Assembly (NCBI GenBank): GCA_036925085.1
Contig: JAUPFP010000003.1
Location: 6,008,479 to 6,072,478, forward strand
Length of the DNA: 64,000 nucleotides
Direction: 5' to 3'
DNA from: Brachycybe producta
Lineage: Eukaryota > Arthropoda > Diplopoda > Playtdesmida > Andrognathidae
Position 1 is the stretch's first letter; each line of letters opens with the position of its first letter. The notes beneath the pieces were generated by a model. That model was not told the origin of the DNA. It was given only the letters and a program-made list of their open reading frames with translations, and ran no database searches. The translations under genes and the position numbers were made by a program. Of this stretch, positions 12,301 through 21,062 are shown in pieces.

Positions 12301-13031
12301 CCTGTAACTTTCACCGTTATTTGAGATAGAATATACCAATAATAAGATAACAGTATTAAGGCGAAGGATGAGTTGGTTTTTATAATAAGTATGAAAGTGT
12401 AGTTTTAATTCACAATATATGTATACTAGTGGTTTAACCCGTCATATATGACGGGGGCAACCCGTCATGTATGACGGGACATTCTGTTGAACTATTTTGT
12501 TCAAATACTGAAGGTCACTCAATGAAAGACGTTTCCTTCTGCCCTCTCCCCCACCGCCCTCACATGTGTTTGCTAAAAGGTTTTTGTCCTTGTTCGTACA
12601 GTGTTACACATACCCAGACAGACTTGGCTTAATATATATATACTAGTGGGGTAACCCGTCATAAATGACGGGAGCAAAATTCACAGGCAATTGTGCCCAG
12701 CATTAGAATTTCTTTTCCTCCGCCCTTTTATGACTTCAGACCAAGTAACAAACCAATTAGAAATTGATGACGTTCATAAAAGGGCGGAGCAAAAGAAATT
12801 CTAATGCTGGGCACAATTGCCTGTGATTTATATATATACATATATTTATTTTACTTACAGGATTGTTGTCTGTGAAGTATTTGCTAAGTTTACATTTTTT
12901 ATTTCTAATTTTCAGATTCTTTTGAATCTCCAAGCATTATACCTTCTTTATATAAGCAGTGGTTCGACAACATGAAAGTCTACACTGAAGCAAAGGAGGG
13001 GAGATCATGTAAACGTCAAAAACAAAATTAG
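214..13031 (+). CDS. WDR4: WDR4/Trm82 homologue, tRNA m7G methyltransferase WD40 subunit (partial gene, 9 exons)
   Basis: The protein is the non-catalytic beta-propeller partner of METTL1/Trm8, which makes 7-methylguanosine in the tRNA variable loop in the nucleus. Exons are 214-300, 2289-2429, 2626-2788, 6584-6696, 8088-8148, 8821-9038, 10245-10431, 11282-11354 and 12916-13031. Every junction is GT-AG and phases agree throughout, giving about 385 codons; human WDR4 has about 412 residues, so one 5' exon is missing to the left. Recognition rests on family blocks in the right order: [27 protein letters not shown], the GHLSIILSV block, [10 protein letters not shown] followed by [19 protein letters not shown], and a basic C-terminal tail. 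The DRDEKIR block is the family's most conserved stretch and is intact. The gene converges on the carbonic anhydrase gene; their stop codons are about 7 kb apart. Introns carry many transposon remnants but no coding exon looks damaged. Confidence 0.93.
430..660 (-). pseudogene. LINE 3' end remnant
   Basis: The stretch around TTTAGACATC, AAATTG, AACACAGAACTAT and TAAATAC matches 51520-51615 by eye with small gaps. That second site is the 3' end of the clearer LINE fragment at 51420-52545. No intact frame remains. Confidence 0.5.
671..892 (-). pseudogene. Mariner-type transposase N-terminal fragment
   Basis: The 73-codon minus-strand frame reads like the helix-turn-helix end of mariner/SETMAR transposases: [20 protein letters not shown], then [12 protein letters not shown]. 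The catalytic domain is absent. It lies in the intron between the first two visible WDR4 exons and is a dead relic. Confidence 0.6.
1450..1765. repeat. Two short tandem-repeat tracts
   Basis: Bases 1450-1556 hold about three units of roughly 35 bp built on TTTTGGGCACTATTTTTACATTG. Bases 1575-1765 hold degenerate units of about 18-20 bp built on CCCAGAATGC. The rest of the intron (893-1449, 1766-2288) shows nothing further I recognise. Confidence 0.55.
2289..2429 (+). CDS. WDR4: WDR4 exon
   Basis: Acceptor tttttcag, donor gtaata. It encodes the first full propeller strands, with the block [14 protein letters not shown] and the end KAICC. It joins in phase to the exons on both sides. Confidence 0.92.
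2626..2788 (+). CDS. WDR4: WDR4 exon
   Basis: Acceptor tttgtttcag, donor gtaagt. It contains [13 protein letters not shown] and ends in GHLSIILSV, which matches the GHLSMLLDV region of vertebrate WDR4. Confidence 0.93.
2789..6583 (+). other. WDR4 intron with a purine-rich tract
   Basis: From about 3045 to 3430 the + strand is almost entirely purine (AAAGAGAAAG, GAAGAAAAAATG), with CCCACCCACC interruptions; the A/G bias fades out near 4080. Bases 4994-5175 hold a foldback element described separately. Between 5176 and 6583 I see only AT-rich sequence and a short (CA)n at 5898-5912. No exon is supported. Confidence 0.6.
4994..5175. mobile_element. Foldback/MITE, CTCCGCCC-core family, copy 1
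   Basis: The arms 5013-5057 and 5098-5150 are inverted copies (CTCCGCCCTATTTATGACG and CGTCATAAAAAGGGCGGAG), and AACTTCTAATTGG pairs with CCAATTAGAAGTT. The outer sequence CATTTAG/CTAAATG extends the inverted repeat. The same core occurs at 12684-12825 and 26119-26323. It is non-coding and lies in a WDR4 intron. Confidence 0.7.
6584..6696 (+). CDS. WDR4: WDR4 exon with the DRDEKIR signature
   Basis: Acceptor ttttattaag, donor gtaagt. It encodes a segment from [20 protein letters not shown] to CLGHSE, the most conserved part of the family and the best single evidence for the identification. Confidence 0.95.
6930..7066. repeat. Small foldback element
   Basis: GGGAAAATGAGTTTAAAGTT near 6960 is repeated inverted near 7033. 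The central part (CTTGAAAAGCTGAGCAAAGT) recurs at 13435-13460 inside the larger element at 13313-14620, so the two belong to one family. Confidence 0.55.
7208..7456. mobile_element. MITE with ~19-27 bp terminal inverted repeats
   Basis: The left end ATCAAATGATTACAAAGCC is repeated inverted at the right end GGCTTTGTAATCATTTGAT; the similarity continues inward as AGAAGGAC/GTCCTACT. The element is 249 bp, non-coding, and lies in the WDR4 intron between 6697 and 8087. Confidence 0.6.
8088..8148 (+). CDS. WDR4: WDR4 exon
   Basis: Short exon with acceptor gttctag and donor gtaagt; its last codon is GGT. It supplies [20 protein letters not shown]. The donor one dinucleotide earlier would break the frame into the next exon. 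Confidence 0.9.
8149..8820 (+). other. WDR4 intron without recognisable content
   Basis: AT-rich, with several AACAAAACAAAC/GTTTTGTTTGTG stretches in both orientations (8380-8420, 8690-8760). These look like parts of an old foldback, but no clear ends were found. Confidence 0.4.
8821..9038 (+). CDS. WDR4: WDR4 exon
   Basis: Acceptor ctacttttag, donor gtgatc. It begins [12 protein letters not shown] (a typical WD blade end), then a long loop containing [11 protein letters not shown], and ends in FLAVLFY plus a split codon. Confidence 0.92.
9314..9709. mobile_element. hAT-like non-autonomous element
   Basis: The ends are TAGAGGTGGGACGAATC and GATTCGAAAGTCCCATCCCTA, an imperfect inverted repeat of the hAT type. 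Flanks ggttttaa/ctttttaa agree at 6 of 8 bases, so the target duplication is weak. The right end is repeated at 24597-24690 (TAGGAATGGGAC, then CGAAAACTCGAATCTTCGCGC). Confidence 0.55.
10245..10431 (+). CDS. WDR4: WDR4 exon
   Basis: Acceptor tttttattag, donor gtgagt. It encodes [11 protein letters not shown] at the start and AYVFKDNM at the end, and phases match both neighbours. It covers the sixth/seventh blade region. Confidence 0.88.
10463..10785. mobile_element. TTAA-family element, truncated copy
   Basis: It matches the 3' half of the element at 17612-18286: GAAAGGTCCTTC, CCATAGGAGCAAAA, ACGACTTAGAACAATCACAT, AAATTAGCACGTGC, AACGATCGCAGCGCCTACA. Both termini are missing. It lies in the WDR4 intron 10432-11281. 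Confidence 0.65.
11282..11354 (+). CDS. WDR4: WDR4 exon
   Basis: Short exon with acceptor gttttttatag and donor gtatgt, encoding [20 protein letters not shown] and PSFG. It is placed by phase and by the need to link its neighbours; sequence conservation here is low. Confidence 0.78.
11447..11945. repeat. GGGCYTNGTG minisatellite flanked by AGAGACCTACA ends
   Basis: Bases 11465-11580 and 11805-11915 are degenerate ~9-12 bp units (GGGCTTCGTGGGCCTGATGG). Each tract starts near AGAGACCTACA (11450, 11779) and the second ends at TGTAGGTCTCT (11933). The reverse frame reads as (T/P/K) repeats that mimic a collagen-like protein; this is a repeat artefact. Confidence 0.55.
12426..12625 (-). mobile_element. 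Helitron-like fragment, 3' end on the minus strand
   Basis: Read on the minus strand the end is a perfect hairpin, CCCGTCATATATGACGGG, then TTAAACCA, then CTAG followed by T: the Helitron 3' terminus pattern. A second hairpin copy (CCCGTCATGTATGACGGG) sits just inside. The 5' limit is not certain. Confidence 0.5.
12643..12826 (-). mobile_element. 184-bp mini-Helitron carrying a foldback core
   Basis: On the minus strand it runs from 5'-TCACAGGCAATTGTGCCC (preceded by A) to the hairpin CCCGTCATTTATGACGGG, TTACCCCA and CTAG (followed by T). This is the Helitron rule: insertion between A and T, TC start, hairpin plus CTAG end. Most of its length is an inverted repeat (CACAGGCAATTGTGCCCAGC at both ends of a CTCCGCCC core) that matches the foldbacks at 4994 and 26119. 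Confidence 0.65.
12916..13031 (+). CDS. WDR4: WDR4 last exon
   Basis: Acceptor aattttcag; stop TAG at 13029-13031. It encodes [19 protein letters not shown] and a basic tail ending CKRQKQN. This resembles the SLYKATFDN segment and the lysine-rich end of vertebrate WDR4. Confidence 0.9.
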
Positions 13032-13064
13032 TTTGTATGTTTATAAGAAATGTTGAAGGCAGAC

Positions 13065-13070
13065 AATAAA
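13065..13070 (+). terminator. WDR4 poly(A) signal
   Basis: AATAAA begins 34 bases after the WDR4 stop codon and is the first canonical signal downstream. Confidence 0.75.
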
Positions 13071-13312
13071 TTTCCAAATGGAATTTACCTTTATTGCAAC
13101 TTTATTGCTTTTTTTTTTGTAGGTAAAATATTCTGCAAGTGAACATTATTATTTTACTTTTAATCATAAACCTCATTGTTTTCACAAGTTTTGTTGATAA
13201 TGCTAATACTACTTTCCAACACTAATGAACACTTAGTGTTTCTCAATTGCTAACATATGTTTTTGTCAAAAATCATGGTGAATCTGTTAAATTTATGTAA
13301 CATATTTCCATT

Positions 13313-14620
13313 TGGCACAACTCAAAAAACACTTTTTTAAGAAAAACAGTTTAAAGTTGCATATTTTTTCTATCTCAATCTCTTGTATAATAGCCAAATA
13401 AACCAATATTGTGAATAGTTAAAAATGGTTTTCACACTTGAAAAGCTCAGCAAAGTAAGCCATAAATCTTCTCTTTACTTTAAGAGGGTTACAGAAGCGT
13501 CACGGACGTTTTCTTTTGACAGACGACACTGATTGCAGTGTCTGACATCAGAGGCGCCACTTGTATTGAATTAGCATAGACATAATGCTAATTTAAATTT
13601 CAAACATACAGTTAGGTTTGGTAGCAATTATCTGGAGACATATAAGTTTTTAAAATGTGATTAAAATTGTAATAAATATTAGATTGTTTAATGGTACTGA
13701 TTAAAGATTTTTCAGACTTTAAATCTGCCTTTAAATATTTTTAATTAAGTATTTAAAAAGGTGTTTTTTTTTCCTATGCAAAATCTCATAGGAAAAAAAA
13801 GCTACATATTTGGTAGCCATTATCTTATTTTTACAAAAGAGATAATAGTAAAATAAAAAAATGTGGTGGTAGATTTATTTGTTTTCTATAAGAACAAGTA
13901 AATTGCATTACCTAATTGCATACGTTTATTTTTATATTGAAGTAAAAGTCAATCAATAAGAATCTGATTCAGTCAAGGCCTGGTTAGAGAGTACGTATTT
14001 GAATTTCGTTTGAACCGAAATGAGCGCGCATGCGCAGAAGCGGTTTAACGCCGTTTGAGAAAGTTGAAAACGACGCCATTTTTCCACCGCTTCGATGGAA
14101 AACGACGTCATTTTAAAAAGAATAACCAACCCTACATGGAAGATTTCCGATTAAGGTAAGAATATTAAGTGGAAAGAACAATAAAATTTAAAAAAATCTA
14201 CCTTTAGCAGCGATTTTTTAGTCAAAAATGACCACACAAATCTCCGTATATAAGGTGAATGATTTCGTTTACGTTTTTATTTTAGAGTCGCTTCCCTAAC
14301 TAAAATTATGTTATTTTATTACGAAATTTCGCTAAATCTTTATTTTTATATTTATTTTTTTCAAAAATTTAAAAAAAATTTGCTAGAAAAAAGCAAAATA
14401 AAATACGTTGGTGACTTAAATCACGCTAATGGACATCCAAGATGGCGGAAAAAATTTGTCCGTTGTAGCCTCTAATACATAGCAAAAAAATTACCATATG
14501 TACATATTAAGGTGTATGAGAGCGATGCGAGCACCATATATGAATATGTTTAGAAATTAATCTACTTTGTAACCCTCTTAAACTCAATTTTCCAAAAATG
14601 TGGTTTTTTGAATTGTGCCA
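13313..14620. mobile_element. Composite DNA element with TGGCACAA ends
   Basis: TGGCACAACTCAAAAAACAC at 13313 is repeated inverted near 14600-14620 (TTTTTTGAATTGTGCCA). A second inverted pair, GAGGGTTAC (13485) and GTAACCCTC (14570), marks an inner unit, so one element may sit inside another. No coding sequence is recognised between them. Confidence 0.45.
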
Positions 14621-14624
14621 CTAA

Positions 14625-15120
14625 TTGTGGCGAGGTGCAGTATGTACCTTCCACATAATCCAACTGATTACCTATCAATACATAGTCTGCCTTATTTGGA
14701 TTACACTGTATGTAGTTCAGCTGTATCTGCCATTGAGAACACCATTTGGTGACTGGACTAAGTACATTTTGAAGAATGCCAACATCACTATTACTTTTAA
14801 TTTTTCTATAAATAACAGCATCATCAGCAAACAGTCCGATTGAGCTGCTAATATTATTAGGTAGGTCATTTATAATTATTTGCGGCAACACCATCAATTT
14901 GAACATGATGTTGATTACTAGTTAGAAAGGATGTTTAACTTGTGACTACTTGGTTGTTAGTATTAAATAATGCTAACTTTTTAATCAGATGCGAGTGTTT
15001 TACCATATCAAAAACAGTAAACAAGTCCAAAAATAGTAATTTACATTCCGATTGATTATTCAGCTTTGACTGAATGTCTTGTGAGAACAGTGCCACGTGA
15101 ATATCACATGATCGACCCTT
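14625..15120 (-). pseudogene. LINE reverse-transcriptase fragment
   Basis: The minus strand encodes pieces of a non-LTR reverse transcriptase: LDLFTVFDMVKHSHL (the family motif is LDLSKAFDTV) near 15000-15030 and LPNNISSSIGLFADDAVIY (the FADD active-site block) near 14810-14870. The frame is broken and the ends are missing. It is related to 51420-52545, which has the same ISSI-LFADDA block. Clade (CR1/Jockey-like) is a guess. Confidence 0.75.
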
Positions 15121-15160
15121 TCTAATGCCATGCAGATTTTATTGATTAGTTTATGGTTAA

Positions 15161-15648
15161 TTAAGAGCCTACAGATACACCGTCATTTTGAGCAGACGAT
15201 AAGGAGTCAAATGAGTGTTACTATATAATTTTATTAAAATTGCAAGAAATCGCCTCACAATCGCTCAATTAAAATACAGTAAAGCGCAAAATGCATGTTA
15301 TATGTGATATTCAATATAACATGGTGTTAATGTATTGTTTTGATTTTTTACTAAAACAGCCCCACAACAAACAAAAAATAGATAGGCCTATTTCCTTAAA
15401 AATCAGGAAGTAAAAATGACACACAGAACTAGACAATTTAAACTATCACCCCTCCCTCTAAAAAACTAAGTGTCTTAAAGACCTCAGGTGTCTAAACCAC
15501 TTACAAATAAAAAAGATAATCCATCACACCTTCCCCTCATACCTTACACCTCACACCTCACACCTTACCACCCATAATCCCCTCCCCTCTTAACAAAACA
15601 CTAGTTAGGCCTAAAAGAAACATTTTTTATTTTTTTTATTAAATTCAT

Positions 15649-15706
<58 letters not shown>

Positions 15707-16908
15707 GGTTAATTAAAAAACTAACCAATAGGAGGTGTTCAGTGATTTCCAATACAGGTAAAATTGTATAAAAGGCCAGCATTTGGCAATAGAATTTTCA
15801 ATTGGATTTTGGTATCCAAAAAGCCTACCTTGGAAGATTACTGGACCTCTCCACTAAGGACTTAACTCTTAACAAAAACCTAAACAAGAACAATGGCAAA
15901 AATACCAATGTTGTGGATGGTGTTTGAATAAAGGAGCTGAAAAACAACCAGAGCACCTGTTAATCAAGGAGTTCAGTTGGAGTTTTGGTTCCTGCATTAA
16001 AAGCACAAACCACATTAGAATAAGTCCATGTGTTTATGTTAGTGTTTGGTGAGTTTAGACAAAGTTAAGTTGCTTATAGATGGAATTCCTGTTTGTGTAA
16101 GAAATTATTTGGTTATTTTATTATGTTATTACTTTATTACCTTATTTTTGTTATTTATATTTTGGTTTGGGATACTTTTTATAAAAAAGAATGATTCATA
16201 TGTATAAGCAAATAAATTAAAATTTTGTAAACCTAATTTACTCTATTTAAATGGTCTTCATTGGCCAAATCAAAGAACCTTTGAAAAGGAAAACTAGTTA
16301 GTCCTTCTCTCAAATAGTCTTAAGACACCCTCAGAGAAAGACCAACATGCAATAAAAAGTATTCTTCTTTAATTGCTTGCTTTTTATAAATTTTGAAAAG
16401 GTCCTTCTATTTTTTAATGTTTAAAATTGTACGTCTTTTAAATCCATGTTAAGTCCCATAGGAGCAAAACACCGTCCCACAAACGTTAGAAGTACTCATT
16501 AAAATGATTTAGAACAACCAAAAAAAATTAGCAAGTACTTACATCTGTTTAGTGCCTTCAGGATGATTATTTTTTCTAAATTTATAAAGGTCCTTCTATT
16601 TATAAATAACATTTAAAATCTTACGTTTTTTAACTCCATGTTTTTAACCCCATTGGACCAGAAAACCATCTCACCAACATTTGAAGAGCACACGTTAAAA
16701 ACGACTTAAAACAATAACAAAATAATTAGCACGTGGCTTTATGATGTTTCATTTTTATAAGCTTAGCACACGAACTTATTTTTCTATTAATTATTATGTG
16801 ACTTCAAACCTGGAGAAAAAACGTTAAAAAACCATTTTTAAATCAACAACAATTGCAGCGCCTACATTCGGAGAAATTTTGAATTAAACGCTATATCTAG
16901 GCTCTTAA
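15161..16908. mobile_element. TTAA-family element, copy A, interrupted by a solo LTR
   Basis: Starts TTAAGAGCCTACAGATACACCG and ends ATATCTAGGCTCTTAA, the inverted repeat seen at 17612-18286. Internal blocks (AACAATCACAAA, AATTAGCACG, TTATTATGTGACTT) match the other copies. It is split by a 1052-bp LTR at 15296-16347. TTAA at both ends suggests a piggyBac-like target site, which is inference. Confidence 0.7.
15296..16347 (+). mobile_element. Solo LTR with 4-bp target duplication
   Basis: The sequence begins TGTTATATGT and ends GACCAACA (inverted TGTT/AACA), and is flanked on both sides by TGCA. Removing it rejoins the TTAA-family element (GCGCAAAATGCA to TGCAATAAAAAG), which confirms the boundaries against copy 34604-35448. 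It contains TATAAAAGG at 15768 and AATAAA near 16209, in the order expected of an LTR, and a (TA)n run at 15653-15701. No internal domain remains. Confidence 0.8.
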
Positions 16909-16934
16909 TTGCTTCATTGTGTAAGTGTAGATTA

Positions 16935-17350
16935 TACAGGGTCCGGCAAGTAGGTATGGAATGTTTTAAAATGCCGTCACACATATATTTTTCAACGAAA
17001 TGCAAATTTTATTTATTTAATAAACAGCTGAGATATTGCCATTACATGATACATAGTGAAAAATGAGAAAAAGTAATCAGGTGCGAAAAATGAAGTCAGG
17101 TGGTGTCCATTTTTATCCAGGTCACCAGATCTGACACCTTGTGACTACTTTTTATAGGGTTACCTAAAATCACAAGTGTACCTAACTGACGTCATTTTTC
17201 GCACCTGATTACTTTTTCTCATTTTTCACTATGTATCATGTAATGGCAATATCTCAGCTGTTTATTAAATAAATAAAATTTGCATTTCGTTGAAAAATAT
17301 ATGTGGGACAGTATTTTAAAACATTCCATACCTCCTTGCCGGACCCTGTA
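16935..17350. mobile_element. Mariner-type foldback with a transposase remnant
   Basis: Ends are TACAGGGTCCGGCAAG and CTTGCCGGACCCTGTA, at TA as for Tc1/mariner. Both arms are ~170 bp inverted copies. The centre (17113-17190) reads FLSRSPDLTPCDYFL, a stop, then GYLKSQVYLTD: the last catalytic Asp region of a mariner-like transposase with the usual Trp replaced by TAG. Confidence 0.8.
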
Positions 17351-17611
17351 TTTTCAAGAGATTTACAAACTGTTAACATTAGATATGGGTCTGTAATTAA
17401 TTGGCAAGTTTTCATCACAAGATTTATAAATAGGGCAAATATTTGCCTGCTTCCAGTCGTGTTGTAGTATTCTACTAGTAAGAGATGTTTGGAAAAGATT
17501 ACTTAGGAATGGGCTGACTTTTGTGGCCAATGTTTTCAATAATCTTGGTGAAATTTCATCTGGATCTGATATAATAAGTTGCTAAAAATTCCTGGCACAT
17601 AAGTTTTATTT

Positions 17612-18286
17612 TTAAGAGCCTAGATACACCGCCATCTTGTTGTTTTGAGCAGACGACAACGAGACAAATGAGTGTTCAAAATTGTTCGTTTTCCTAACGC
17701 CATGTTAAATCCCATTGGATCAAAAACCGTCCCACAAACATTTGAAAAACTCTCGTTAAAACGATTTAGAACAATAAAATAAATAGCACATACTTTCATG
17801 TATTCGCTTCACAATGTTTCCTTTTTATTAATTTTCAAAAGGTTCTTCTAGTTTTTAATAACGTTTAAAATCATACATTTTTTAACTCCATGTTAAGTCC
17901 CATAGGAGCAAAACACCGTCCCACAAACCTTAGAATAACTCTCATTAAAATGATTTAGAACAATCAAAACAAATTAGCACGTACTTACATGTGTTTAATG
18001 CCTTCACGATGATTCTTTTTTCGACCAGAAAACCGTCACCCAAACATTTGAAGAACTCCCATTAAAAACGACTTAGAACAGTCACATAAACATTAGCACG
18101 TGCATTAATCTATTGGCTTCACGATGTTTTCTTTTTATAAGCTTAACACGCGAAATTATTTTTCTATTAATTATTATGTGACTTGAAACCTGGAGAGAAT
18201 AAAACGCTAACCGTTTTTCAATAAAAACGATCGCAGCACCTACATTTGGAGAAATTGTGAACTAAACGCTGTATCTAGGCTCTTAA
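17612..18286. mobile_element. TTAA-family element, copy B (complete)
   Basis: TTAA-GAGCCTAGATACACCG at the left and ATCTAGGCTC-TTAA at the right give a ~13-bp inverted repeat. The inside holds two to three tandem ~185-bp units (AACTCCATGTTAAGTCCCAT, CATTAAAATGATTTAGAACA, AATTAGCACG). Non-coding. This is the best reference copy for the family. Confidence 0.75.
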
Positions 18287-18789
18287 GTCGATATTGATAT
18301 GTGCAGTGCAAAGTATGTATTTTAATAAATAATAAGTTAATTTTTCGTATTAAGTTTGTATTTAATATTTTAAATTACATGTTAATATGTCATGTCCACT
18401 ATACAAAATAAGACAAATGCTAATAGAGATGTGTACAATAGTACACGTAGGCTACTAAATGGAACCACCATTCAAAATTGGTTTCAGTAGCCATATTAAG
18501 TCTCCATCTACATCAAAGGTATCAACTTTGATTGATGTGATTGACTGGAATCAGTTATGATGTCTCGTATGCATTTACTTAAAGCATGCATTTGATGTTT
18601 CTGATTACAATCTTCAGTGTGAAATACACTTTAGAAATACTCATTAAGGGAGTTTAAAATGATCAAGTTTTTTTCTGTATAAACCTCACCATTAGCTGTT
18701 TTATGATGTTATAATATTTGGACTTTTGTCAAACCCTTCCACGTTCTTCCGAAAACGAATAGAGTTTTAATGGAGTGAAACCCAAGTAG

Positions 18790-18985
18790 CACACATAGTT
18801 TACCCAACGTTAGCCCAACATATGAAAGTTGGAAATTTATTGACATTGACAGTCGATGTTGGCCCAACATTGAAACAACTATGTTGGGACAACAGTGCTC
18901 TTCCCAACATTGGGAAACGTATATCGATCAACAATGACCAATCAATTTCTGCCAATGTTGGACCAACCAAATTCTGCCAATTGTT
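18790..18985. repeat. CCAACATTGG-type repeats
   Basis: Degenerate alternation of CCCAACATTG, ATGTTGGGAC and related words in both orientations. Bases 18290-18789 and 18986-19232 hold nothing else I can identify. Confidence 0.45.
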
Positions 18986-19240
18986 CGTCAACAATTTAAA
19001 GTTTATTTTGTAAAGGATGAATGTTTGGGACATATTATACAAATGAATCTCACTGCTTATTCTTCTTTTGAATATTCTAAGAAATTTCTGGGACACATGT
19101 TTTTATTTTGGGGGAATAACAACATTTTTCGTACATAAAGAATTTTGATATGAAAAAATCATATTATATTACAATTTGAAATTGAAAAGAACATAAAATA
19201 TTCGTCTGAAACATTCATTCACGAAAGGTTCATTTGGTTT

Positions 19241-20087
19241 CAGTGGCGGATCCAGGGACCGCAGGAAAGAAAGAAAAGAGAGAGAAAGAGTGAAAGAGAG
19301 AGTAGCGATGGCACTGATAAATGTATGTTCTGGTAGACCTGTCAGGTATGCCTGTGTGTAGGTCGACTGGACAGGCGGCCGGTACAAATATGAAAAATCA
19401 TTCGATATGCCTATGCAGGTGTGACCTACGCATGTGTAGCATGTGTAAACCATGTGGCAGGCGTCAGTTCAGGTGCCGGGCTGTCACAGATGACAGAAAG
19501 TCTGAATGGTGACACTTTTACGAGAATGTGTACACGGTGCACTGCTGTCATCAAGTCGACATGCACAGGCATAGGCCTACCTGACTGGTTTACCGGAACG
19601 TGTGGGTGGACTATGGTTGTCTGGTCGACCTGCACAGCTGTGCCTGTTCAGTCATAACTTACAGGTTTACCTAAACGTGTGTGTTGGCTTTAAGGAGTAT
19701 TTTTGGAACAATAGTGACAATAGGACATTGTGGGGTATGTGATGCTCTCGTTACATTCATGCAGCTAATGCGCTGCATACAACATTACAGAAAAATGACG
19801 TCACAGCCAGCCAGCACCTTGTAACACAATACAATGTGGTACGTCATGGTCGTGATGTCATTTTTGTGTATTACAGCTGCTATTGCAGCATGAACAATGT
19901 TCGTGCAGCACGTACTGCATTAGCACACCGCACCTACATAATGCTTTCATTATGTTCGTCGAACATAATAAAAGCATTATACAGGTGCGTGGCACCACGG
20001 TGCTGCGCATGGCCGCGATGAAGCACGTAACCTTCTCCTTGGAAAACTCCGCTCCCCCGCCAAGAAAAAATCCTGAATCCACCACTG
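19241..20087. mobile_element. hAT element with perfect 8-bp duplication
   Basis: CAGTGGCGGATCCAGG at the left and CCTGAATCCACCACTG at the right, flanked by TTTGGTTT on both sides (19233-19240 and 20088-20095). At 847 bp it has no transposase. It sits only about 100 bp beyond the carbonic anhydrase stop codon, within or just past its 3' UTR. Confidence 0.85.
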
Positions 20088-20157
20088 TTTGGTTTTTAGG
20101 CAACTAATTAAACTAAACATTTGAATCCACTTTTGATTCAACCCAATACATGCACGA

Positions 20158-20163
20158 TTTAAT
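20158..20163 (-). terminator. Likely carbonic anhydrase poly(A) signal (ATTAAA)
   Basis: On the minus strand ATTAAA lies 27 bases after the stop codon. No AATAAA occurs before the hAT element downstream, so this common variant is the best candidate. Confidence 0.5.
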
Positions 20164-20190
20164 TATAATTTGAACATAAAATGCAGCTCT

Positions 20191-20361
20191 TTAATCATCA
20201 TCATCATCATCATCGTCATCACTATTATTTGTGTTTGATGAATATTGATAGAAATAAACAGGCCGCCCGTTTATACTTTGGAGGAGTCTGTAATTATTTA
20301 CTAAAGGAATACTTGGACTGACGTTTGATGGTGTTTCTTTTAAATTCCTGAAGTATGTCAT
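20191..20361 (-). CDS. Carbonic anhydrase exon 7 (C terminus, poly-Asp)
   Basis: Acceptor cttaatgtag, 56 codons and TAA at 20193-20191. It begins MTYFRNL in phase 0 and contains [19 protein letters not shown], the standard end of the CA fold. After SSNTNNS come nine Asp codons (seven GAT, then GAC and GAT by position on the + strand) and the stop. Confidence 0.92.
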   Translation of the reverse strand: MTYFRNLKETPSNVSPSIPLVNNYRLLQSINGRPVYFYQYSSNTNNSDDDDDDDDD

Positions 20362-21000
20362 CTACATTAAGATAGAAATGCATTAAATTATTACCTTTTG
20401 TCGATGGCTTCTTAATTAATGTTAAAAGTTTTTCAAAAAAGTGCATCCCTTTCAATTATTTTTTTTTGTTACCAATATTCAATTTATTGGATTATTTTTA
20501 ACTAGAACGAAGTCTTATAAATAGTCTTATAAAATATCTCAGATTGAGAATATTTCGCAATATGCAACATTTCGAGTAAATACTTTGCTTCATCCTAGTA
20601 TAAGCCTGCCTTGTGTTGAAAAAATGAATACACAAAAACTCCAGCCGGGACTTGGACCAAGGACCTCTCACTTCACTGCCAAAGACTACTAATGTAAAGT
20701 GTGAGATCGAAGGTGACCTTTACCACAACCCAAGTGGGTTAACTTTTAAAAAAACGTGATGTAATAAAGCAAGTTTTCCTGGCTCCCAACTTTAAATGTT
20801 CAGGGGTTCCAGTGAAATTTGATGATTTTTCACAAGAATGAGGTAAACAAAGGAAAATTGAAAATTGTAATGTAGCCTACCAATACGCCCATCTAAAGAA
20901 GAGTATACTGGTTAATTTTCACAATTCTGGAGTGTATGGTTTCCGAGAACATTCGTGCACAAAGGGAGGGATGGATAGAGAATCAGCCCTTAACAGATTA

Positions 21001-21062
<62 letters not shown>

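Noticed and set aside
20630..20700. tRNA-like stretch (minus strand GGTCCAAGTCC resembling a B box)
   Set aside because: No intact cloverleaf can be drawn; at most a decayed tRNA-derived SINE, too weak to annotate.
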